Notes under the pieces: model-generated | The model's input: only the letters and a program-made list of their open reading frames with translations | Told to the model about the DNA's origin: nothing | Database searches by the model: none | Shown: positions 1-10,448 of the stretch, one piece after another | Position numbering within the stretch: position 1 is the first letter of the stretch | How the letters are laid out: every line of letters starts with the position of its first letter | Position numbers and translations under genes: made by a program | Assembly: GCA_947471745.1 (NCBI GenBank) | Contig: CANJKZ010000068.1 | Coordinates: 462,501-526,500, forward strand | Reading direction: 5' to 3' | Origin: Closterium sp. Naga37s-1 | Lineage: Eukaryota; Streptophyta; Zygnematophyceae; Desmidiales; Closteriaceae | Length of the DNA stretch: 64,000 nt

Positions 1-35
1 ATTCAGCCTCATACCGACCTGCACCCCACCTGCAA

Positions 36-400
36 TGCAAGGACTCATATTCCGCCTTGAGTCGTTTCAGCTCCCCCTGCTTCTCCACCAGTCGGCTCTG
101 CAGCACCATCACATCGCCCGCCTCTGTATCCCTCCCTTCCCTCCCACCCTCCCCTGTTACCTTACGTGCGCTGCCCCATAAACCCACCTGCAAGGCTTCG
201 TATTCCGCTTTCAGCTGTTTCAGCTCCCCCTGCTTCTCCAACAGTCGGCTCTGCAGCTCCATCACATCACCCCTGCCCCTGTGCCCCTCCTCTGTGGCAC
301 AGAACCCACCTGCAGAGCCTCGTATTCCGCCTTCAACCGTTTCAACTCAGCCTGCTTCTCCACCAGTCGGCTCTGCAGCTCCATAACATCGTCCGCCTCT
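36..400 (-). CDS. coiled-coil exon triplet, unit 0
   Basis: Three similar minus-strand segments (about 36-132, 190-276 and 308-400) each encode roughly 30 residues of the type DDVMELQSRLVEKQ followed by a charged helix ending EALQ. Heptad-like Leu spacing and high Glu/Lys/Arg suggest a coiled coil. The copies run into GTGGGT, a plausible splice donor, so I read them as tandemly duplicated exons. The same exons recur at 40505-40880 and, inverted, at 46480-46710. Function is unknown. The 3' part of this unit lies left of the window or was lost. Confidence 0.5.
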
Positions 401-459
401 GTGCTCCTCCCCCCTGCGCCTCCCCTTCCGCCCCCTCCCCTTCCCCTTCCCCCCCCTCC

Positions 460-1034
460 CCCCGGCTGCCCCTCGCTGCCCGCATCGCCCAGCTTGCTTG
501 CTTCAACCCCTGCCAATGCGAGGGTAGTGAAAGCCAGCCATAGAAGAAAGGAGGAGGTTAGGAGGGGAGGAGGAATGGTGATTCATTCAGCAAATTGTGC
601 AAGTTGTGAATTCTCCCTCAGTCGACCCCCACTTCCCCCTCCCCCTTGCTGCCCCTCGCTGCTCTGATCCCCCAGCTTGCTTGTTTCAACACCTGCCAAG
701 AGCCAAGCCGAGCAAGGGAGGGAAGGAGGGGCGGATGAGGGTTAGTGGGGCAGGAATTATAGGTGATACATCAGTCGAACCCCCTCCTCCTTGCTGCCCC
801 TCGCTGCCCTGATCCCCCAGCTTGCTTGCTTCAACGGCCAAGGCGAGCAAGGGAGGGAAGGAGTGCGGATGAGGGTTAGTGGACATCAGAGAGGGAGGAA
901 TTATAGGTGATACATCAGTAGTCGACCCTCTCCTCCCCCGCCCCCCCTCCTCTTGCTGCCCCTCGCTGTCCGCATCGCCCAGTTTGCTTGCTTCAACCCC
1001 TGGCAAGGCGAGCAAGGAAGGGGAAGCGTGGAGG
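460..1034 (-). CDS. GVEASKLGD repeat array, unit 0
   Basis: About four copies of a roughly 130-bp unit encode, on the minus strand, peptides of the type GVEASKLGDQGSEGQQ followed by a Gly/Ser stretch and TDVSP. Long parts stay open across unit boundaries. Each copy is also preceded by a CAG, so the array could be coding throughout or alternate short exons and introns. Homologous arrays occur in units A, B and C. No known domain is recognised. Confidence 0.4.
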
Positions 1035-1492
1035 AGCAAAGGTGATGCACCACGGATTGCATACTGGATTGCATCTGAAATTCGTTGGGTTCGAAACACA
1101 GCAAGCCTGCTAAGAGTAACGATCTATAGCACTAGTCTACTAATCTGAAAGGCGAGGGAATTAGTGAGAAAAGGTCTACTAATCAGAAAGCCAGACACAT
1201 TAGGCCTAGATGTCGCGTGTGAACGCGTTCTGGCCAGCAAAGGCCTTCATCAGCACATGATGAAGGCCTTAGTTGGCCAAAACGCGTTCGCACGCGAACA
1301 TCCGGGCCTATTGTGTATGGCTTTCTGACTAAAATACTTTTTTTCTTACGACTTCCCTCATTTTTTCAGATTAGTACCGGTAGACTTAGTTCTATAGATC
1401 GTTGTTAATCTCTTAGAAGGCTTGCAGCGGATCAAACCCAGCTGATTTCAACAGCAAAGGTGATGCACCATGGATTGCATAACGGATTGCAT
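1035..1492. repeat. foldback element inside a 40-bp direct repeat
   Basis: Positions 1075-1452 form one long imperfect inverted repeat. Left-arm blocks such as ACGATCTATAG, CTACTAATCTG, GGCGAGGGAA and AACGCGTTCTGGCC recur reverse-complemented in the right arm. The centre is GGCCTTCATCA and TGATGAAGGCC around a five-base loop near 1250. The structure is flanked by direct repeats 1035-1074 and 1453-1492, which differ at about three of 40 positions. The paralogous site in unit B (about 47728-47760) has one copy and no foldback. No ORF or transposase was seen. Confidence 0.8.
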
Positions 1493-1520
1493 CACTACCT
1501 CACAGCATTCCTGAAAACCA

Positions 1521-1581
1521 CTCGCGAAGCTCCTTCAACTGTTTTTGAGACGTCTCAAAACTCGTGAAGCACCTTCAACTG
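1521..1581. repeat. 19-nt palindrome between 21-bp direct repeats
   Basis: TTTTTGAGACGTCTCAAAA (1542-1560) lies exactly between two 21-bp copies (1521-1541 and 1561-1581) that differ at two bases. The duplicated sequence belongs to the REQLKEL exon. Unit B has a single copy without the palindrome at the matching place. Confidence 0.85.
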
Positions 1582-1965
1582 CTCCTCACACTGGGAACAC
1601 GCCCCGCCCCCCTCCCCTCCCCTCCAACCCCTCTCCCCCTCCCTCCACTAACCCCTCAATCAGTGATATCTAACCACACTACGAACTCGCAACCGCATGC
1701 ACGCCTGGTCACTGCACTGCAAACCTGCGAACCACTCGGGAAGCTGCTTCAACTGCTCCTCACACTGGGAACACGCCCCGCCCCCCTCCCCTCCCCCCCA
1801 ACCCCTTCCCCCCACCCCACTAACCCCCTCAATCAGTGATATCTAGCAACACTACGCACTCGCAACCGCATGCACACCTCGTTACCGCACTGCACACCTG
1901 CGAACCATTCTTGGAGCTCCTTCAGCTGCTCCCTACACTGGGCACACGTCCCCCGCACACCCCCC
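1561..1965 (-). CDS. CAQC-REQLKEL exons, unit 0
   Basis: Three copies (about 1561-1605, 1727-1782 and 1900-1955) encode on the minus strand a helix of the type CAQCREQLKELQEWFAGV. A CxxC pair precedes an amphipathic Leu/Glu helix. The segments around 1640-1900 are C-rich and look intronic. Equivalent copies are in units A (41353-41600) and B (47780-48000). I do not recognise the domain. Confidence 0.4.
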
Positions 1966-2758
1966 TCTGCACTCTTGAGTGTCCTGCCACAGCACAAGGG
2001 GGTGTGATGGTGGGAGAGGAGCAAGAGAACGTATGCTCTTTTTCATGATGCAAGGGAGGAGATACTCTTTCCCTTGACTCACACGTCCCCCGTGCCTCCC
2101 ACCCTCTGCACTCTTGATTGGGAGATCTGCGGAGCACAAGGGGGTGAGATGGGAGAGGAGCAACGGGGCCAGCTGAGAATACTCCTGCAGGCGACTCACA
2201 CGTCCCACATGCCCCCCCCCCCCCCCCACCCCTCTGCACTCTTGAGGGATCTGCGGAGCACAAGGGGGTGGGATGGGAGAGGAAGGTGGGATGGGAGAGG
2301 AGCAACGGGCTCAGACGAGGATACTCCTGCGGGCGACTCACACGTCCCCCGCGCCGCGCCGTCTGCACTCTCTTGAGAGATCTGCGGCGGAGCACAAAGC
2401 GGTGTGATGGGAATGAAATGAGAAGCAATTGGGTACTCTCAGTAGTAACCCCTCCTTCGTTTCAGTTCAGTAGGGGAAAATACTCTACCCCAAAACCCGT
2501 CTGCACTCTTGAGAGATCCGCGGAGCACAAAGGGGTGTGATGGGAGCGGAAGTTGTGATGCGAGCGGAAAGGAGAATGGAACTCTCATTCAGTTGATAAC
2601 TCCCACTCTCCCCCTCTCCCTCTGCAGTAACGAGCCACTGCTGCCGTTGGCCTGGCACTCCGTCTCCGGTCGAACCCCACGGCAGAAGCGGAAACTCACT
2701 ATAACGAAGCATTTGGGTTTCGGAAGTCTATACCGTGGACAATAATGAATCCCGTTAC
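1966..2758 (-). CDS. ISQECR micro-exon array, unit 0
   Basis: A unit of roughly 90-110 bp is tandemly repeated. On the minus strand each copy has GTGCTCCGCAG, a good splice acceptor, then a short segment reading ISQECR plus a Gly-rich run, then a GTGAGT donor. This fits a series of duplicated tiny exons. The 2590-2720 part holds a further conserved segment shared with A (about 42380-42500) and C (about 53050-53130). Copy number differs between units. Confidence 0.4.
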
Positions 2759-3015
2759 CGTTTAGCGCTAGATTCCTGCTGTAACGAGGCGCTGCTGCCG
2801 CTACCTCTCCGTCTCTGATCCAACCCCAACGCAGACGCGGAAACGGACAGTCCAGAAGCTGCTGCTGACGCTACTGCATGACCTTCAATCGGTCCGAACG
2901 AATGCGCTGCGGCTGCTGCTGCTTCTGCTGTTGACAATGACAGAATCGCGAAAAGTACCTGAGCTATACTACCGAAGATGAATAATAACGAGGTCCGGGT
3001 GCTAAATGGAGGCAT
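2759..3015 (-). CDS. exon 1 with signal peptide, unit 0
   Basis: The ATG at 3013-3015 starts MPPFSTRTS, followed by a hydrophobic core (LLFIFGSIAQVLFAILSL) and a small-residue STAEAAAA region typical of a cleavable signal peptide. The exon continues about 50 residues with an SFGPIEGH motif and a basic QRRRGSGSS tail, then reaches a GTAACG donor just after the Lys-Arg codons. Unit A has a close copy. The product is inferred to enter the secretory pathway. Mature function is unknown. Confidence 0.65.
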
Positions 3016-3082
3016 TGTGGATTGAGACAGCGGTATCAGCGGCATTCTGAGTTTCAAGGCGAGGTAGGTAAGGACGTCATAG

Positions 3083-3148
3083 GTCCATCCCGCTTGGTTT
3101 GTTTCTGTGTACCTACGTCCCGTTATTGCAATTGCCAGGGGTCGGCGC
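3083..3148 (-). promoter_or_regulatory. conserved block upstream of unit 0
   Basis: This segment, including GTTATTGCAA and GCCAGGGGTCGGCG, is 68-133 bp upstream of the exon 1 ATG. It is conserved at 43003-43069 (unit A) and 48239-48307 (unit B), although nearby sequence diverges. It could be promoter or 5' UTR. No TATA box is assigned with confidence. Confidence 0.3.
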
Positions 3149-3362
3149 AGCAAACTTACCGTAATCTGGAGCAAGCAATATATAACCTCAAATTTCTTGT
3201 CTGCTCCCTTCAACTTTGTCATATATCCAACTTATTCCTACTCGCATTCTTGAGATGTAACGCACAGCGCAACATTGATAATTCGTCCAAGAGCAGGAAA
3301 ACACCTCACGTTACAGATATAACACGTTCAAGTGTAGAGGGCGTGAAGCCTGGAGCAAACCA

Positions 3363-3509
3363 TGTCAAATTATATGTAAGCTATATATGTTTAGGCTGTA
3401 GTGGGGTAGCCAATATGGGGTACAGCCCCTTTTAGGGTTTCATACTTGTACCCAACACTTTCCTAGTTGATTCATCCCTGCCTAGTATTTCAAACATGGT
3501 ATTAAGAGC
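3363..3509 (+). repeat. Cop1 5' LTR and primer binding site
   Basis: The 134-bp LTR (3363-3496) starts TGTCAAAT and ends CAAACA. It is followed at once by TGGTATTAAGAGC (3497-3509), a variant of the initiator-tRNA-Met primer site TGGTATCAGAGC. AACCA lies immediately upstream. Confidence 0.85.
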
Positions 3510-3609
3510 AGTAGGTCCGTAGGACCGTCTCGTTTCGGGCCCACCTACCGTTGCGGTTACCACGCTGCCCCACCTGCCTTGCCTGCACTGCGCCTCACGC
3601 GCGCGCCCT

Positions 3610-3960
3610 GCCTTGCCTGCGCTGCGCTGCCCACGCGCGCTGCCTTTTTTTTTTCCCGCGCGCCGCCTTAGGAGCCCGCGTGCGGCCCGCTGCTGCCCCG
3701 CGCGCCGCCTTAGGAGCCCGCGCGCGGCCCGCTGCTGCCCCGCGCGCCGCCTTAGGAGCCCGCGCGCGGCCCGCTGCTGCCCCGCGCGCCGCCTTAGGAG
3801 CCCGCGCGCGGCCCGCTGCTGCCCAGCGCGCCGCCTTAGGAGCCTGCGCGCGGCCTGCTGCTGCCCCGTGCGCCGCCCTAGCCACTTGCGCGCCGCCCCA
3901 GCAGCTCGTGCGCCGTCACTGCAGCCTTGCACGCGGTTTCTCCTGGCCTGCCCTCTGCTT
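3610..3960 (+). repeat. Cop1 leader minisatellite
   Basis: GC-rich tandem repeats of about 40 bp (GCCGCCTTAGGAGCCCGCGC type) fill the leader between primer site and gag ATG. They are open in several frames, but I regard this as untranslated leader because the conserved Gag starts at the ATG at 3997. Confidence 0.7.
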
Positions 3961-3996
3961 TGCCGCCTGCGCGCTACTCTTGCCTGCACCGCAATA

Positions 3997-4767
3997 ATGG
4001 CGACGCTTAACGTTCTTGCTTTCGATCCTGACGGTCGCCCGATAGAGTTTACCACCTGGCTCGACGACCTGCAACTGTTTCTTCTGACTGATGCCAAGGA
4101 CAGTGTTTCACTGTTCGATTATGCGTCTGGCACTGCCGTTGCTCCTGCTGACACTGCTCCTGCTCTTGACCGCTCACAGTGGCAGACCCGCGATGCTCCT
4201 GCGCGCCTCGCTATTCGCAACCATCTGCCGATCACAGAGCGCGCGCATTTTAGCCAGCACAAGACTGCTAAGGCACTTTATGACGCTGTAGTTGCACGCT
4301 ACTCTTCCTCGGCCACTGCAGCCATAGGTCGCCTTATGCTACCCTACCTGTTCCCCGACCTGTCCTCGTTTACCACTGCTGAGAACCTCATCTCTCACCT
4401 GCGCACTAGCGACGCTCGCTTTCGTACTGCCCTCTCAGACAAGTTCCTCGCCCAGAATCAACCACTGATGTACTTTACTCTCTACTTCCTCGTCACCCGC
4501 CTCTCTCACACTCTTCACTCCGTCAGGGACCACTTTCTCGCGCTAGACCCTCCCACTCTCACTGTCGACGACTTCGAGAAGCACCTCCTAGCAGCCGAAA
4601 AGAACATTCTCGCTGTAGTTGCTGCTCGTGGCACTCCTCGCACTCCCCTCTTTGAGGGGTGCTCCCCCTCCCCTCTTGCCCCCTCCTACACCTCCGCTGC
4701 TGCTGCTGCTCTCGACTACCTTGGTGCTGAGGAGGTCGGGGCTGCTTCCGCTCCTAGTGGGAAGTGA
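3997..4767 (+). CDS. copia Gag (UBN2-type), Cop1 first copy
   Basis: A 256-codon ORF starts at the first ATG after the leader and encodes the capsid-type N-terminal Gag of this copia family. Seen: an N-terminal WLDDLQLFL helix, an ARLAIRNHLP segment, a YSSSATAAIGRLMLPYLF block and LTVDDFEKHLLAAEKNI. The closest relative in the window is the Cop3 Gag at 30076-32085. The frame stops at the start of the Gly-rich linker, whereas in Cop3 the linker stays open, so the stop is probably a lesion. The product would package element RNA in cytoplasmic particles. Confidence 0.8.
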   Translation: MATLNVLAFDPDGRPIEFTTWLDDLQLFLLTDAKDSVSLFDYASGTAVAPADTAPALDRSQWQTRDAPARLAIRNHLPITERAHFSQHKTAKALYDAVVARYSSSATAAIGRLMLPYLFPDLSSFTTAENLISHLRTSDARFRTALSDKFLAQNQPLMYFTLYFLVTRLSHTLHSVRDHFLALDPPTLTVDDFEKHLLAAEKNILAVVAARGTPRTPLFEGCSPSPLAPSYTSAAAAALDYLGAEEVGAASAPSGK

Positions 4768-5826
4768 CGCAGCGCCAGGGGCGGCAAGGGTGGCAGGGGA
4801 GGTGGGGGTGGCGGTGGAGGAGGCGGTGGTGGAGGCGGCGGGGGAGGTGGAGGTGGTGGGGGTGGTCGAGGGGGCGGAGGTGGTGGTGGGGGCGGCAGTG
4901 GCACTGGGAGCGGTGGAGGTGGCAGCGGCGGTAGTGGGGGTGGAGGGAGCGGTGGTGGCAGCGGTGGTGGGGGCTGGAGTGGATCCGGCCAGAAGGGGAG
5001 CTAAGGTGGTGGCCAGGGACAGCAGCAGCAGCAGCAGAGCCAGCGTGAGACCCCCACGACTCAGCAGCTTCGTGATTGGTATGCTCAGTGTGGGGCGTCT
5101 GGGGGTCCTGTTCGCTGCCCCTATGTCATTCGCACGGGTCCCCGCACTGGTCGCCCATGCAAAGGTTCTCACACTGAGTACCGCTGCTTCTCTCGGCTCA
5201 GCAACGCCTGGCGCACCAAGTTTCCGGAGGCTACTGAGTAACCCCACTTGGCAGACCTGTCTAGGCGTGGTGTTCCTATCTTTGATCTTGACTATGATGC
5301 AATTCTTGCTGCCATGTATGCATTGACTGTTAGTGCTGAGGGTGACTGCTACTTGTGTATGCCGCCTGACCCAGGTATAGAGTCGGCAGCTCTAGGTGCT
5401 AGCGAGTCTGCTCTCCCTGGTACTGCGTCCGCTCAGGCTTTGCACACCTTCACACTTGACTCTGGTGCTTCCCGCTGTTTCTTTCGCGATAGCACCATAG
5501 TCACTCCCCTCCCTGCACCTGTCCCTGTCTCACTGGCTGACCCCTCTGGGGGCCCAGTGCTAGCACAGACCAGTACTGTGCTTCCGTGTACGGCGGTCCT
5601 GTCTGGTGAGCTGTCTGGTCTCCACCTCCCCTCGTTCTCTACGAACCTGGTGAGCACCGGCGTCCTTCAGGATCACTGGGTTGGCACCTTTACTCCTGGA
5701 GGACAGCGTGTGGCGATCTGCACGTGCTCTCGGACCGGCCGCCACCTGGCCACGTTCACACGTGCGCCTGGGTCCAGTCTGTACACCCTCACCACTGCGT
5801 CGCGCTCCACCCCTTTGTCTCCTTAG
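4768..5826 (+). pseudogene. copia Gly-rich linker, zinc knuckle and protease, Cop1 first copy
   Basis: A Gly-rich linker (about 4770-5000) precedes an RETPTTQQLRDWY motif and an atypical zinc knuckle, C-x13-C-x3-H-x4-C. The frame then hits a TGA near 5238. The protease follows in the open segment 5248-5826, with FTLDSGASRCFF carrying the D-S-G-A aspartic protease site. Frame breaks separate it from Gag upstream and integrase downstream, so this copy cannot make the polyprotein without correction. Confidence 0.7.
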
Positions 5827-5879
5827 CTGTACGCGTCCGCTCAGGTAGCTACCCGGTGTGAGTGTCGCAGCCTGTCGCA

Positions 5880-6835
5880 CCAGACTCTCCTGTGGCACCA
5901 CCGCCTTGGTCATTCCTCCCTGCCTCGCCTTCGTGGCATGCACTCTCGCCGCCTGGTCTATGGTCTTCCTAGGTCTCTGCCCTCCCTCCCTCCCTCGCCT
6001 GCGCCGCCCTGCATTCCTTGCGTTGAGGGGCGGCAGCGCGCCGCTCCTCACTCCTCCTCGTTCCCTCCCACAGAGGCTCCCCTGCAGACTCTCCACCTGG
6101 ACGTGTGGGGCCCAACCTGCGTCCATGGACAGGGGCACGAGCGGTACTTCCTGCTGGTAGTCGACGACTACACGCGTTACACCACGGTCTTCCCCTTGCA
6201 GCGCAAGGGGGATGTCCCTGATGTTTTGATCCCTTGGATCCGCGCTGTGCGTCTCCAGCTCCGCGAGCGGTTCCACTCGGACTTTCCTGTCCTGCGTCCG
6301 TAGTCCGACAGAGGTGGTGAGTTCACCTCCAAACTCTTGCGAGCCTACTGTGAGGAGCACGACATCTGCCAGACGTTCACGCTTCCGGCCTCTCCGCAGC
6401 AGAATGGGGTTGCTGAGCGCCGCATTGGCTTAGTCATGGAGGTCGCTCGTACCTCCATGATCCATGCGGCTGCCCCCCATTTTCTATGGCCGTTTGCGGT
6501 CCGGTACGCCGCGCATCAGCTCAAACTCTGGCCCCGTGTCTCCGTGCCGGAGACTTCGCCCACACTACGTTGGACAGGGGAGGTTGGCGATGCGTCGCGT
6601 TTCCGGGTCTGGGGTGCTCGTGCTTTTGTCCGCGATACCACTGCGGACAAGCTCTCCCCTCGTGCTATTCCCTGCGTCTTCCTTGGCTTTGTCCCTGACG
6701 TGCCTGGCTGGCAGTTTTACAACCCCGCCTCGCGCCATGTCTTTGCGTCTCAGGACGTCACCTTTGACGAGTCGGTCCCCTTTTACCATCTCTTTCCCTA
6801 CCGCACTGCCTCTCTCCCCCCCCCCGTCGCTCTTT
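5880..6835 (+). pseudogene. copia integrase, Cop1 first copy
   Basis: The HHCC region is visible (LLWHHRLGH, then PCIPCVEG). It is followed by the D-D-E core: LHLDVWGP, SDRGGEF and NGVAERRIG. A TAG at 6301-6303 falls immediately before SDRGGEF, where Cop3 and the other copies have a Leu-His pair. The C-terminal FRVWGARAFVRD region runs to about 6835, where a long C run shifts the frame. Integration activity is therefore lost. Confidence 0.75.
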
Positions 6836-7989
6836 CTCGCTCCAGGTCCTCCCCAGGTAGACCCCATCCCCGCTCCAGGTCCTGCTCCTTTAGGTGTGTC
6901 TCAGATAGACCCTCCTCCCTTGACTGAGCCGGTCGAGGTCACTGGTGACTCAGGTCCTGCTGGGGGTGGTCCTGCTCGGGGTGCTGCTTCTGGGGGTGCT
7001 GAGCCTGGGGGTGTGGAGCCTAGGGGTGCTGAGCCTGGGGGTGCGGAGCCTGGGGGTGCTGAGCCTGGGGGTGTGGAGCCTGGAGGTGCTGAGCCTGAGC
7101 GTGAGGAGCCTGGGGGTGCTGAGCCTGGAGGTGCGGAGTCTGGGGGTGCTGCGCCTGGGGATACTGAGTCTGGGGGTACTGTGCCTGGGGGCACTGAGGC
7201 GCCTGGTGTGCAGTCTCCTTGGAGCGGCCGCCTCCGTAGTCGCTCCGCTGGTGCCGCGCCGCAACTCTCTAGTCGGCGTCTTCCTCTCTCCCCACAGCAG
7301 CTGCGTGAGTGGTACGTGAGCCGTCAGGGTCGTGCTGCTGGAGCTGGGGGCCCTGCTGTGGCTGGCGCTAGCGTTGGAGACGCTGGAGCTGGTGACTTAG
7401 CTACTGGAGGCGCTTCTACTGGAGTTTTTTGAGCGGCTGGTCCCAGAGGTGCTCGTACTGGAGGTACTGGAGCTGCTGGGGCTGGTGGTTCTGCTGAGTC
7501 TGGGGGTGCTGCTGCTGGTGGCGCTGGTACTGGAGGTACTGGCGCTGGAGGTTCTGGAGCTACTGGAGGTCCTGGAGCTGTTGGAGGTGCTGGCACTGGA
7601 GGTGCTGGCGCTGGAGGTTCTGGAGCTACTGGAGGCATTGGAGCTGTTGGAGGTGCTGGCGCTGGAGGTGCTGGCGCTGGAGGTTCTGGAGCTACTGGAG
7701 GTCCTGGAGCTGTTGGAGGTGCTGGGGCTGGAGGTTCTGGAGCCACTGGAGGTCTTGGAGCTGTTGGAGGTGCTGGCGCTGGAGGCGTTGGAGCTGGAGG
7801 TTCTGGAGCTACTGGAGGTGCTGGTACTGGAGGTGCTGGCGCTGGAGGTGCTGGTGCTGGAGGTGATGGACCTGCTGGTACTGGTGGCGCTGCCCAGCCG
7901 CGACTGTTCTTCGCTTTGCCGTCGCCTTCGTCTCTGCCACCGCCTAACTCCGTGCTTCGCCAGGTTCTTAGCCCCGTCTTCTACTAGTC
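6836..7989 (+). other. repeat-encoded linker between INT and RT, Cop1 first copy
   Basis: In the pol frame 6960-7200 encodes tandem GGAEP/GGVEP pentapeptides, and 7440-7890 encodes a GAGGTGAGG-type run. The frame is broken near 7430 and again before 7990. The same position in Cop2, Cop3 and the second Cop1 copy holds repeats of different length and sequence. No domain is recognised. Confidence 0.6.
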
Positions 7990-10187
7990 TTCCGTTACAG
8001 CCTGGCTCACAGCTGCCTGCTCCTTCTCCTTACACTGAGCAAACAGGAGGTCTTGCTGAGCGTCGTGAGCCTGCGTCTCGTCCTGTCTTGCCTGTCTGCA
8101 CTGTCCGTACTGGTCGTCGTGTTCCTCGTGAGCGTCCGCCGGCTGTCCCCGGCACACACCTTATGGCTCTGCGTCCTTCTTCTGCTCCGCAGCGTGTTCC
8201 CCTGCCGTCCCCTCATGCGTCTTCTCTGCCTGACGTTCCTGAGCCTGAGTCTGACCGTGCTCGTGCTGCTCACGCTACTGTCACGCGTCTGCTAGCCACT
8301 GTTGTCACAGACCCGTCGCTTGAGTCTGCTGCTGCGTCTGCCTTAGTCGCTGTGCTTGTTGACTTTGCTGCTGTCTGTCGTCTAGACTACGCCGCTAGTC
8401 TTGTTGCTGAGTCTGAGTCTGTCTGTCCTCCGTCCGCCGGGGGTGAGTGTGCTCTTAGCACGGACGTCCTTGAGGATAGGCAAGAGGACCTTGAGTGTCT
8501 TGCATCCGCTGTGCCTCATCTCGTGGCCATGCTGCTTGCCCCTGATGGAGACCCGGATGCTCCAGACATCCCGACCCCGCGCTCTTACGCTGAGGCGATC
8601 GCGGGTGAGTACTCCTCTCAGTGGCAGACAGCCATGGACGCAGAGATGGCATCCTGGAAGTCCACAGGCACTTACGTTGACGAGGTTCCCCCTCCTTGGG
8701 CGAACATCGTCGATGGCATGTGGATTTTCAGGGTGAAGCGGCCGCCATGTTCTCCGCCTGTCTTCAAGGCTCGTTACGTGGCTCGAGGCTTTAGTCAGCG
8801 GGATGGAGTTGACTTCTTCCAGACCTTCTCCCCCACCCCGAAGATGGCCACTCTTCGGATGCTGCTGCACGTTGCCGCTCAGCGTGACTACGAGCTTCAC
8901 TCTCTTGACTTCAGCACAACTTTCTTACAGGGCAGCCTGCACGAGGAGATATGGCTGCGCCGCCCACCTGGCTTCACTGGGTCGTTCCCTCCTGGTACCC
9001 AATGGAGCTTCCGGCGGCCAGTCTACGGTCTCCACCAGGCGCCGCGTGAGTGGCACGACACACTGAGGACGACACTTGCTGCTCTTGGGTTTGCTCCGTC
9101 GACTGCTGACCCGTTGCTGTTTCTGCGCACCGACACTTCGCTGCCGCCGTTCTACATCCTCGTGTACGTCGACGACTTGGTCTTTGCCACTGCTGACACT
9201 GAGGCTCTCGCCCTGGTGAAGTCGGAGCTGCATAAGAGACACACGTGCATAGACCTGGGTGAGCTGCGCAGTTACCTTGGCTTGCAGATCACCCGAGACA
9301 GAGCACGCCGCACCATCACACTGACTCAGTCACACATGGTGCAGCAGGTCCTTCAGCGCTTCGGTTTCACCTGGTCCTCGGCACAGGCCACTCCTCTGGC
9401 TACAGGTCACTCGCTCTCAGCTCCACCTTTGGACGAGTCGGTAGAGCCGAGTGGTCCTTACCCAGAGCTAGTGGGCTGCTTCATGTACCTGATGACCTGC
9501 ACTTGTCCTGACCTTGCGTATCCTCTTGGCCTTCTGGCTCACTACGTGGCTCCTGGTCGGCACCGAAAGGTGCACATGGATGCTGCTAAGAGGGTACTAC
9601 GCTACTTGTGCAGTACATCGGGCATGGGGCTCGTGCTTGGAGGACGGAGCGACGTAGTCCTCACTGGGCACTCAGACGCTTCTTGGGTTGACGACCAGGC
9701 TACGCAGCGGTCGTCACAGGTTTACACCTTCAGCCTTGGCTCTGGTTCAGTTTCTTGGTGTTCTACAAGCTCGTCTTCAGTTCTCAGCTCCAGTTGTGAG
9801 GCTGAGATCTACGCCACAGCCATGGCCGCACAGGAGTTACGTTGGCTCACCTACCTGCTGACCGACCTGGGAGAGCCGCCTAGTTCTCCTCCAGTGCTGT
9901 ACGTCGAAAACAAGGCCGCCATTGTCTTGTGTGAGGAGCACAGACTGGAGCACAGAACGAAGCACATCGCTCTGCGTTACTTCCTGGCTCGAGAGTTGCA
10001 GCAGCGTGGTCAGCTTCGTCTTGCTCACGTGGCCACTCGAGCCAACACTGCTGATGTATTCACCAAGGCACTTCCGTCTGGTGATCATCAGCGTTTCTGC
10101 ACTTTGTTAGTCCTTGTGCCCACTTTTCTTCACTTGCTGTTGACTTTGCTTGTACTGTTGTTGTTGTATATATACCCCTGCATGTGA
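7990..10187 (+). CDS. copia reverse transcriptase and RNase H, Cop1 first copy
   Basis: An open frame encodes the family's Ser/Pro-rich pre-RT region, then RT with WQTAMDAEM, VARGFSQRDGVDF, the LHSLDFSTTFLQG block, YGLHQAPREWHDTL and the catalytic YVDDLVFA. RNase H follows with GHSDASWVDD, CEAEIYA and ENKAAI, ending at ADVFTKALP near the stop. The frame upstream of about 7990 is a shadow of the Gly-rich repeat. The RT-RH block looks intact, but the element is otherwise broken. Confidence 0.85.
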
Positions 10188-10448
10188 ACTGGCCTTGTGG
10201 CCCTTTGCTTGTGCTCAGTGTGTGTGGTGACGTTGTGATCCACCGTGAGCTTGCTTTGCTTCTCTTGACTGGTCTTGTGACCCCTTGCTCTCCCCCACTT
10301 TGCCTATGGGGGTGTGTCAAATGATATATCTGCTATATATGTTTAGGCTGTAGTGGGGTAGCCAATATGGGGTACAGCCCCTTTTAGGGTTTCATATTTG
10401 TACCCAACTATTTCATAGTTCATTCATTCCTGCTGCTAGATTCCAACA
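10188..10448 (+). repeat. Cop1 first copy 3' UTR, polypurine tract and LTR
   Basis: The 3' UTR shared with Cop2 and the second copy (CATGTGAACTGGCC type) ends in a polypurine tract, TATGGGGGTG. A 134-bp LTR follows (10315-10448, TGTCAAAT to CCAACA). Its centre matches the 5' LTR at 3363, but its ends are clearly diverged, and no AACCA follows. It may belong to a different insertion or be recombinant. Confidence 0.65.

Noticed and set aside
1542..1560. palindromes as Hi-C or adaptor ligation junctions
   Set aside because: The core differs between sites (GACGTC, GTCGAC, GGCGCC) and the flanking copies have diverged, which a library linker would not give. It is not fully excluded without raw reads.
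4716..4904. poly-proline minus-strand ORF
   Set aside because: Antisense of the Gly-rich Gag linker.
7449..7989. Leu/Val-rich ORF in front of the Cop1 RT
   Set aside because: It is a frame shadow of the GAGGTGAGG repeat. Homology to Cop3 begins only near 7990.
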